This document shows positions 1 to 5,610 of a DNA stretch of 6,626 nt, one piece after another. The number at the start of each line of letters is the position of its first letter. The first letter of the stretch is position 1. Where the stretch lies: the NCBI GenBank assembly GCA_019894875.1, contig JAGXNR010000143.1:1-6626 (forward strand), read 5' to 3'. Origin of the DNA: Promethearchaeota archaeon. GTDB taxonomy: Archaea; Asgardarchaeota; Lokiarchaeia; Sigynarchaeales; SOKP01. A program made the translations under genes and the position numbers. The notes beneath the pieces are model-generated. The model had not been told where the DNA came from. It made no database searches and was given only the letters and a program-made list of their open reading frames with translations.

Positions 1-1
1 A

Positions 2-763
2 CTTACTACTTCTAAAAAGATTCCTGAAGTTATCATAAGCGACATTACAATGCCTGAAATGGACGGTTACGATTTATTTGAAGCAGTTTCTAATAATGAT
101 ATGCTGAATCATATTCCTTTTATATTTTTATCAGGACGTAGCACCCCTGACGATGTTAGATTTGGGAAAATGCTAGGTGTTGACGATTATCTAACAAAAC
201 CATTTGAGATAAAGGACTTACTTGCGATTATAGCTGGAAAAATATCTCGGAATAAAAACATAAAAGAAGTAAATGCGAAAATTGAAGTTTTACTTTCTTC
301 TATCGAGATGAATATAATTCCCTCAATTTCAGAAAAAGAGAAAAATCAAGTAATTTTATTGGTGGTCTTTTGGGATGATAAATCTGGTCCAAAATTAGTT
401 TCTAATTTTCCAGATAAGGAGAATATTTCTTTTTCAATTGAAGAGGTTGGACAACAATTATTCCATGCAATAGTTTCTCTTTATGGGTATGAAAATATCA
501 GTAAAGCAGAGGGAATTCTACTTAATATTGAAAATTTTCAAAGGAAGGGATATATTTTCTTCGACTCTTTTCAAGACGAATCAGTAAGAGGAGGAGAAAG
601 GCGTTATATGCTGGGTTTGGTTGCACCTAAGATAAATTATTTCGATTCTTTAAAAATTAAAGAAGTCTTCAAAGAAATTTCTTCAAAAATTAAGGAAAAA
701 AAAGATTGGGATATTAAGGTTTATTGGGAAAAGGTATCAGAAATTTTAATTAGTCAATTTTAA
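2..763 (+). CDS. Response regulator: receiver domain fused to a longin-like C-terminal domain (5' partial)
   Basis: The reading frame is open from base 2, so the gene begins left of the window; 253 residues are visible. The ATG at 50 is internal, because it falls three residues after the phospho-acceptor. Visible residues 1-80 are the second half of a CheY-type receiver: 'VIISDITMPEMDGYDL' with Asp14 (bases 41-43) as acceptor, the switch Ser44 in 'FLSGR' and Lys66 in 'LTKPF'. The acidic pair of the first strand is off the edge. A charged linker (about 80-116) leads to residues 117-253, which are not a DNA-binding domain. Their predicted order is strand, strand ('GPKLVSNFP'), helix, three strands ('EGILLNIENF', 'GYIFFDSF', 'RRYMLGLVAP'), then two helices, matching the longin fold beta-beta-alpha-beta-beta-beta-alpha-alpha. 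The receiver call is firm. The longin call is inference from the pattern; a roadblock-like or unrelated ligand-sensing fold is possible. A 190-base gap separates it from the next gene. Confidence 0.88.
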   Translation, partial: LTTSKKIPEVIISDITMPEMDGYDLFEAVSNNDMLNHIPFIFLSGRSTPDDVRFGKMLGVDDYLTKPFEIKDLLAIIAGKISRNKNIKEVNAKIEVLLSSIEMNIIPSISEKEKNQVILLVVFWDDKSGPKLVSNFPDKENISFSIEEVGQQLFHAIVSLYGYENISKAEGILLNIENFQRKGYIFFDSFQDESVRGGERRYMLGLVAPKINYFDSLKIKEVFKEISSKIKEKKDWDIKVYWEKVSEILISQF

Positions 764-784
764 AGCCTAACACTTTATTTTACG

Positions 785-798
785 GGTCATAGGTCATA
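785..798. repeat. Tandem heptamer GGTCATA x2
   Basis: Two perfect adjacent copies of GGTCATA lie 21 bases after the stop of the response-regulator gene, in an otherwise AT-rich spacer. The 7-base period is shorter than a helical turn. It could be a small regulator-binding site or chance; nothing else in the window repeats it. Confidence 0.4.
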
Positions 799-810
799 AT
801 ATTAATTAGA

Positions 811-825
811 TATTTTTTTATTCTT
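811..825 (+). terminator. T-tract, probable archaeal terminator of the response-regulator gene
   Basis: A run of seven T at 813-819 followed by TTCTT lies about 50 bases past the stop codon at 763. Archaeal intrinsic termination needs mainly a T-rich stretch in the non-template strand and no strong hairpin, and none is seen here. The AT-rich background makes such runs common, so the call is tentative. Confidence 0.4.
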
Positions 826-870
826 ACAATGCTTTAAAATTGTGTTTTTAGAAAAGATGAATGAAATATC

Positions 871-889
871 AAAATAATATATTAATATG
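871..889 (+). promoter_or_regulatory. Candidate TATA box for the cotH-like gene trio
   Basis: An A/T-only stretch around ATAATATATTAATAT (874-888) is the best TATA-like element before the ATG at 954. With the usual archaeal spacing of about 25 bases, transcription would start near 905 and give a leader of about 50 bases that contains the Shine-Dalgarno at 941. No clear BRE is seen and the background is A/T-rich, so confidence is low. Confidence 0.3.
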
Positions 890-940
890 TTTGAATAATT
901 ATTCATCAGTATTATAGAGATTTTCTCACCCCTCTTATTT

Positions 941-945
941 GAGGT
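941..945 (+). promoter_or_regulatory. Shine-Dalgarno GAGGT of the CotH-like gene
   Basis: GAGGT is complementary to the usual archaeal 16S 3' end and sits 8 bases before the ATG at 954, which fixes that start. It is the strongest ribosome-binding site in the window. The bases CCTC at 931-934 could pair with GAGG at 941-944 across a six-base loop and partly hide it. Confidence 0.7.
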
Positions 946-953
946 AATCAAGG

Positions 954-3908
954 ATGACGAATGACGAATTAGATAAATCCGACAAAAATAAGGATGGGGC
1001 TTCAGAAAAGAAAGTAAATTATAATTTCGCTCAACAATTGAGAAATAAAATGACTCAAATTGAGCAAGTTGAAAAAGGAAGAAGAGAAGCAGAGGAGAAG
1101 AAAGCTGCTCTAGCCAAAGAAATCAGAGAAAAAAAACCTCTTCCACTTTCCAAAGATTTGAAAAGTAAGAGTAATGGTTTTATCACGGGGAGTTTTGAAA
1201 AATTAAAACCATCTAAGCTTAAAAGAGAATTAATTCCGTTTTTATTTATTTCTATTATAACATTTTCATCTTTAATTTATTTTACATACCAAGACAGTTC
1301 CGGTTCAATAGCATATTCTCCAGAAATTCCAATAATTAATATTGAAGTTTCAAGTGAAATAACAAATATACCTCAGCAATGCTTCTTAAAATTTTCTCCC
1401 GTTTCCCTTGATATTCTACAATCTAACTGGGCAAATAGAAATTTAGCTGCAAATATTAGGAAAAGGGATTCCGATGGAGGATTTTCTTTTGAGTTATCCC
1501 GACGTGAAAGCCTCTTCAAAATGCGTGATGATGATGATTGGCTTCTTCTACCCCCTGGAAAAAATTTAGATTCTTTTAGAACAAAAATGGCTTTTGATGT
1601 TTATAATATGCTAAAAGAAAATGATACTAGCTATATGCTACCCCAATCTCAATTAGTAGAAGTTTATGTAAATGGAGATTATCAAGGCATGTATTTGCTC
1701 TCAGAGAGAATTGATAGAAAATTAATGAATTTAGAACAAGAAAATATTGTTAATCCACCAGAAAATGATGCGATTTTTAAAATAACCAATTGGGACGGTG
1801 ACTTCTTTACTATTCCTAATAGTATGAATTCACCATGGGAACAATTATATCCAAATTCCTTTGATTTTTCCCAAATACCCATAAATCTTACACAATTTAT
1901 TCATAATACATCAGAAGAGAATTTCTTCAATGAAGAAAATGGTATTTTTACAATTCTCGATAAAGGAGAGTTAATTGATAACCTCTTATTTGGATTATTA
2001 GTTGGTCATGAATCTATTGAGGGTTCTTCATATTATTTAATATATAACCAGTTGCTTACATCAGGATTCTTCTTTCTCCCATGGGATTTTGGTCAAAGTT
2101 GGGGATATTCCAAGGATGGTTCGATCCCGAATGATCTTTGGTTAAATGATATTACAAATGAAATTGAGTCTGTGTGTTGGAGTAAACTATACAATCGATT
2201 ACTTTTCCCTAATAATTCTTCAATTAATGATGAATTTGTTTCAGAAATTAAAGATCGCTGGAGTTATATTCGTACAAATTTGCTGAAATTTGATGATTTT
2301 TCTGTGTATTTTAATTCACTTTATTCTAAAATTCAACCCACTCTTCTTCGAACTACCAGTGGTTATGATTTTATTGAATATTTTGCAGATAATATTGAGA
2401 GTTGGATATCAACGAGATTAAATCTACTTGATGATATTTTCAGTGAACCAAATACAATTTTCAATGACAATTTTGAGCCACCTTTCAGAGAGGATGACAA
2501 AATATTTGGATTCTCTGATTCTGCAGCTAGAAGGCATTATTATCACTCATCGATAATATTTTCAAAAGATAGAATACATAATGTAAACATTACAATAAGG
2601 GAGGATTTTCTTACAAATATCATCGATCGAAAGTATGATTATAATTGGGAAACCGAACATATTTGGATGGCTTCTGATGTATCAATTGATGGTTATTCAA
2701 TAGATAATGTCGGTTTTAGACTTAAAGCTAATCTAGGTAGCCTGAATACCCCAAAAAATTCATTTAAATTAAAATTCAGTGAAAGTGAATTATATACCTA
2801 TGATGGTAGAAAGGTTCATGGAGAATATCATTATTATCCAGAAAATATCGATCGTCGATTTTTAGGTATTAAGAACTTGAATTTAAGGGCCGGTCCCGGT
2901 GATTTGTCATTATTGAATGAACCTATAGGGCAAGAAATATTTAAAATAACTGGAAATCCTTATCTGCGAATTTCATGGGCAAAATTATATATTACATTAA
3001 CGGATGAAAACGGAAATATTGTAAAATCCCAAGAATATAAAGGACTTTATTGGATGACAGAGCATTTAGATAAAACGTTCTTACGTACCCGTTTTAAAAA
3101 TCCCAATGGGAATCTATATAAAACTACCGGCGCTACAGCACTTCTTAACAACTGGTATGTTACTGAGAATCCTGATGATCTTAAAATACTCGGTACTATG
3201 AATCCTCCTTATCGTCGAACCTATGAATTAAAAACTAATCAGGAAATAGATGATTATACAGACTTGAGAGATTTCTTATATATCATTAATAATCAATGGG
3301 AGAATATAGAATACACTACTAATTTAAGCATATTAGCAAAATATTTTGCCTCAAGTATTTATCAAGGAAGTTGGGATGATTATCCTATCATTGCCCACAA
3401 TTATTATCTCTATTCTGAACCAACTATTGGTTTTGTAATGATTCCTTGGGATATTGAAAATAATTTAAATGCAGTTAGTTATTTTTTCGGTGATTTTAGC
3501 GATGCTCCTTTACTTAATAGTTATCAGGACCATTTTAATTGGAGTAATTGGGAAAGTTGGATTGGAGATTGGTCATGGGATCCAAAAGAAAGACCGTTGT
3601 GGGATAATGCAATTAAGGATCCTGCATTTGTCAAATTTTATCTAAGTGAAATAGAGAATATAATGAATAAAACAACTTATTTACTAGAAAAAGTAGAAGA
3701 ATGGCTAAATCTCATTACTGAACCCCTCCTTTTACCTTTTACGGCTACTACTCCCACAGAAGCTTCGATATACGGATTACCATATACGATGAAAATTGAC
3801 TATTCTTCCTTTTTAGAGGAAAAATCACGAGTAATAAATTTCTTAGAAGACCGAAAAGAATTTGTTGAGGATCAATTGAATTTGCTTTCTAACTTATATA
3901 AAATATAA
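954..3908 (+). CDS. Membrane-anchored protein with two tandem CotH-kinase-like domains
   Basis: The product has 984 residues. Residues 1-92 are highly charged (Lys/Glu-rich, likely coiled coil at about 33-61) and end in basic residues. Residues 93-112 form one membrane helix ('LIPFLFISIITFSSLIYFTY'). The rest should lie outside the cell and has several N-glycosylation sequons. A first CotH-like region (about 125-500) shows 'VEVYVNGDYQGMYLLSERID' (235-254) and 'FFLPWDFGQSWG' (373-384). A second (about 533-905) starts with the family's N-terminal part ('VGFRLKANLG', 586-595) and carries 'GSWDDYPIIAHNYYLY' (805-820) and 'MIPWDIENN' (829-837). CotH proteins are atypical secreted protein kinases, best known from Bacillus spore coats. 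Domain 2 keeps the catalytic-loop Asp808, Asn816 and the metal-site Asp833. At the matching places domain 1 has Glu353 and Ser359 but keeps Asp378, so it may be inactive or altered. The protein is about twice the usual single-domain length. The start is set by GAGGT at 941. The family call is strong; substrate and activity are unknown. Confidence 0.9.
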   Translation: MTNDELDKSDKNKDGASEKKVNYNFAQQLRNKMTQIEQVEKGRREAEEKKAALAKEIREKKPLPLSKDLKSKSNGFITGSFEKLKPSKLKRELIPFLFISIITFSSLIYFTYQDSSGSIAYSPEIPIINIEVSSEITNIPQQCFLKFSPVSLDILQSNWANRNLAANIRKRDSDGGFSFELSRRESLFKMRDDDDWLLLPPGKNLDSFRTKMAFDVYNMLKENDTSYMLPQSQLVEVYVNGDYQGMYLLSERIDRKLMNLEQENIVNPPENDAIFKITNWDGDFFTIPNSMNSPWEQLYPNSFDFSQIPINLTQFIHNTSEENFFNEENGIFTILDKGELIDNLLFGLLVGHESIEGSSYYLIYNQLLTSGFFFLPWDFGQSWGYSKDGSIPNDLWLNDITNEIESVCWSKLYNRLLFPNNSSINDEFVSEIKDRWSYIRTNLLKFDDFSVYFNSLYSKIQPTLLRTTSGYDFIEYFADNIESWISTRLNLLDDIFSEPNTIFNDNFEPPFREDDKIFGFSDSAARRHYYHSSIIFSKDRIHNVNITIREDFLTNIIDRKYDYNWETEHIWMASDVSIDGYSIDNVGFRLKANLGSLNTPKNSFKLKFSESELYTYDGRKVHGEYHYYPENIDRRFLGIKNLNLRAGPGDLSLLNEPIGQEIFKITGNPYLRISWAKLYITLTDENGNIVKSQEYKGLYWMTEHLDKTFLRTRFKNPNGNLYKTTGATALLNNWYVTENPDDLKILGTMNPPYRRTYELKTNQEIDDYTDLRDFLYIINNQWENIEYTTNLSILAKYFASSIYQGSWDDYPIIAHNYYLYSEPTIGFVMIPWDIENNLNAVSYFFGDFSDAPLLNSYQDHFNWSNWESWIGDWSWDPKERPLWDNAIKDPAFVKFYLSEIENIMNKTTYLLEKVEEWLNLITEPLLLPFTATTPTEASIYGLPYTMKIDYSSFLEEKSRVINFLEDRKEFVEDQLNLLSNLYKI
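1230..1289 (+). other. Single transmembrane segment of the CotH-like protein
   Basis: Residues 93-112 are uninterrupted hydrophobic and aromatic residues, preceded by the basic stretch 'KLKPSKLKRE'. By the positive-inside rule the 92-residue N-terminal tail is cytosolic and the CotH domains are outside. The helix lies too far from the N terminus for a standard cleavable signal peptide and no cleavage motif is evident, so it is called a signal anchor. Confidence 0.8.
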
Positions 3909-3909
3909 A
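3894..3909 (+). promoter_or_regulatory. Possible TATA box overlapping the end of the CotH-like gene
   Basis: TTATATAAAATATAAA overlaps the last codons and stop of the CotH-like gene and is centred about 26-28 bases before the ATG at 3928. That spacing would fit an internal promoter giving a leaderless or near-leaderless transcript of the VTC-domain gene. The surrounding DNA is very A/T-rich, so chance is a serious alternative. Confidence 0.25.
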
Positions 3910-3927
3910 AATAAATTGGGAAAAAAA

Positions 3928-4674
3928 ATGCAAAAACAACAAAAATATTTCAATCGGTTTGAACTAAAATACCAAATTTCTCAACAAGAACGTGAAAAAG
4001 TAATCTCATTTATACATCCTTTTATGAAATTAGATCCATATGTTCAAAATAATTACAGCTATGAGGTAAGGAGTCTATATTTTGATTCGAATTTTAAGCA
4101 TTCACTACTTGAAAAACGAGATGGAATCGGAATCAGACGAAAATTGCGAATAAGATATTATCCAGATTACAAGAAAGATAATCAAGAATTTGCTTTTATT
4201 GAAATTAAAAAAAAATTTAATGAAAATGTTGCGAAAAGCAGAATTTATGTACCACTCGAAAAGGCATTATATATTTTAGATGGGAATCACCCCGAAGCTA
4301 ATGCTTTTTATGAAAATGCGTCTGCGCAAGATAAAAGTACGTTGAAAGAAATTTGGTTTCTTTATAAGAAATATAATTTAAAAACTGTATGTATTGTATC
4401 TTATAAGAGACAGCCTTTTCTTTCAAGAGTGGAAAAGACTTTTCGATTAACTTTTGACACAAATGTAGTGGTTCGAAATTATAATCTTGATCTTCATTAT
4501 GGCGGAGGCTCAAAGCTTATAGTTCCACGGAGTATCTGTATAATGGAAGTAAAATTTAATAATGTTATTCCAAATTGGGCTATAACAATTATCCAAAAAA
4601 ACGATTGTATACAATATAAAATTTCAAAATTCGCAAGCGGTTTAGAAAAAATAAGAAGCTACGCTTTAATCTAA
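3928..4674 (+). CDS. VTC-domain protein (polyphosphate-polymerase-like tunnel enzyme)
   Basis: A 248-residue soluble protein with no membrane segment or signal peptide. It has the hallmarks of the VTC domain, the tunnel-fold enzymes that in yeast Vtc4 polymerise the terminal phosphate of ATP into polyphosphate. Numbered from this ATG: 'FNRFELKYQIS' at 8-18, 'SLYFDS' at 49-54, 'RRKLRIRYY' at 70-78, 'FIEIKKK' at 90-96, Lys103 and Arg105, 'SYKR' at 158-161, 'RLTFD' at 173-177, 'EVKF' at 207-210 and the closing 'KISKFASGL' at 231-239. The alternating Arg/Lys on strands and the acidic Glu207 fit a basic phosphate tunnel with a metal site. The length is that of bacterial stand-alone VTC proteins, which lack the SPX and membrane parts of the yeast subunits. 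A TTG at 3916 would add four residues; the ATG at 3928 is preferred, with GGGA at 3918-3921 as a weak ribosome site. The gap to the CotH-like gene is 19 bases. Whether it makes polyphosphate is unproven. Confidence 0.9.
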   Translation: MQKQQKYFNRFELKYQISQQEREKVISFIHPFMKLDPYVQNNYSYEVRSLYFDSNFKHSLLEKRDGIGIRRKLRIRYYPDYKKDNQEFAFIEIKKKFNENVAKSRIYVPLEKALYILDGNHPEANAFYENASAQDKSTLKEIWFLYKKYNLKTVCIVSYKRQPFLSRVEKTFRLTFDTNVVVRNYNLDLHYGGGSKLIVPRSICIMEVKFNNVIPNWAITIIQKNDCIQYKISKFASGLEKIRSYALI

Positions 4675-4680
4675 AAAACC

Positions 4681-4690
4681 TTATTTAAAA
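4681..4690 (+). promoter_or_regulatory. Possible TATA box before the DUF4956 gene
   Basis: TTATTTAAAA is centred about 24 bases before the ATG at 4710, and that ATG has no Shine-Dalgarno at all. Such spacing is typical of leaderless archaeal transcripts. The element lies within the 35-base gap to the VTC gene. It may equally be chance in A/T-rich DNA. Confidence 0.25.
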
Positions 4691-4709
4691 TGAAATAAAA
4701 GTAATTATT

Positions 4710-5471
4710 ATGTGGATCGACGATTTTTTTCTAAAATTTATCGAGGATTCTTTTCTTACTCTAGCTTCTAATATTGCACCAATAGAAGTAACCGATGTAA
4801 TAATTGTATTTTTTTGGAGTATTGTATTATCAATTCTTATAGGAATCACTTATCGAGGGACTCATCGAAGCATCTCATATTCCCAAAACTTCACTCAAAC
4901 TTTAGTTTTATTAGGAGTGATCGTAGGGATGATTATGATAATCATTGGGACGGATATTGCCAGGGCATTTACGTTAGTTGGTGCTCTTTCCATAGTGCGA
5001 TTCAGAAATGCCCTTAAAGAAACAAGAGATGTTGGATTTATATTTTTTGTAATGGCTGTAGGAATGGCTTGTGGCACTCGGTTTTATTTAGTAGGAATAA
5101 TGCTGACTACAGTTGGCTGCAGTTTAATGTATTTTATGACTTATTCAAGTTTCGGGGCAAAAGGATTAGCCCAAGATATAATTGAATTGGATTTTCCCAT
5201 CGCTAGAGATTATTCTCAGGTTTTAAGCCCAATATTTGTGCGTCATTTGAAATATTATACTATATTGGGGATAGATTCAATAGATGAGAATACTAACCGC
5301 CTTAGTTTCATTGTAACCTTCAAAAAAAAAACAAAATTGATATCCTTCAAGAAAAGTAAAGAAATCTCGGAAGAACTTGGTTCAAAAGTAGGATTATTAT
5401 CAGATGTTCAAAAAATTGCTTATATAACCAATGTAAAAGTTATTGATGGAAGCAATTCGGTTGAAATTTAA
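4710..5471 (+). CDS. DUF4956 multi-pass membrane protein
   Basis: A 253-residue protein with hydrophobic segments at about 28-47, 64-80, 108-122 and 124-143, followed by a soluble C-terminal part (about 150-253) that should be cytosolic. Residues 84-109 hold the family signature, 'ARAFTLVGALSIVRFRNALK' then 'ETRDVG': a Gly/Ala-rich half-hydrophobic stretch with Arg97 and Arg99 followed by an acidic/basic turn. This is characteristic of DUF4956, whose biochemical role is not known to me. The family is regularly found beside VTC-domain and CotH genes, as here, so a shared pathway is likely. One reading is that it supplies the membrane passage or anchor that the neighbouring soluble VTC protein lacks. 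The C-terminal part has mixed strands and helices ('RLSFIVTFKKK', then 'SKEISEELGSKVG') and may be a small regulatory alpha-beta domain. No in-frame start lies between the upstream stop at 4686 and this ATG, and no Shine-Dalgarno is visible. Confidence 0.88.
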   Translation: MWIDDFFLKFIEDSFLTLASNIAPIEVTDVIIVFFWSIVLSILIGITYRGTHRSISYSQNFTQTLVLLGVIVGMIMIIIGTDIARAFTLVGALSIVRFRNALKETRDVGFIFFVMAVGMACGTRFYLVGIMLTTVGCSLMYFMTYSSFGAKGLAQDIIELDFPIARDYSQVLSPIFVRHLKYYTILGIDSIDENTNRLSFIVTFKKKTKLISFKKSKEISEELGSKVGLLSDVQKIAYITNVKVIDGSNSVEI

Positions 5472-5501
5472 AAAAATATCGTGTAAAAACAGAAACTAAC
5501 T

Positions 5502-5530
5502 CTCAAAAATGAGTAAAATTCTATTTTTTC
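5502..5530 (+). terminator. Hairpin and T-tract ending the CotH-VTC-DUF4956 operon
   Basis: A short stem CTCA-AAAA-TGAG (5502-5513) lies 30 bases past the DUF4956 stop. Ten bases later comes a run of six T (5524-5529) and further T-rich sequence. The T-tract alone fits archaeal termination; the four-base stem is weak and may not matter. Confidence 0.45.
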
Positions 5531-5538
5531 TTATTATA

Positions 5539-5553
5539 ATTCTTTATAAGAAT
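5539..5553. repeat. Perfect inverted repeat ATTCTT-TAT-AAGAAT
   Basis: Two six-base arms with a three-base loop sit in the middle of the convergent intergenic region. The arms are A/T-rich, so the hairpin is weak. It could help either transcript to end, or be a chance palindrome. Confidence 0.4.
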
Positions 5554-5585
5554 CTTGGTAATTTAGCAAATCATTAATTTCAATT

Positions 5586-5603
5586 AAAAAAATAAAAAAA
5601 AAA
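5586..5603 (-). terminator. Poly-T terminator of the Ig-repeat surface protein gene
   Basis: On the minus strand, seven bases after the stop codon, there are ten T (5603-5594), one A, and seven more T (5592-5586). This is a strong archaeal-type oligo-T terminator facing the operon that converges from the left. Confidence 0.65.
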
Positions 5604-5610
5604 GGTTGAG

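Noticed and set aside
50..52. ATG at 50 as a true start of the response regulator
   Set aside because: The frame continues to the left edge and the residues before it encode the conserved 'VIISD' strand with the phospho-acceptor Asp.
1682..1882. Open frame of 66 codons on the minus strand inside the CotH-like gene
   Set aside because: It lies wholly within a well-supported domain on the other strand, has no ribosome site and resembles no family I know.
3916..3927. TTG at 3916 as the start of the VTC-domain protein
   Set aside because: It adds only four non-conserved residues, has no ribosome site, and lies 12 bases before an ATG that has a weak GGGA at suitable spacing.
4298..4513. Open frame of 71 codons on the minus strand inside the VTC-domain gene
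   Set aside because: The plus-strand frame carries conserved VTC motifs across this stretch; the opposite frame has no recognisable features.
4814..5077. Overlapping short frames on both strands inside the DUF4956 gene
   Set aside because: They coincide with the conserved membrane region of the real gene, and no start signals support them.
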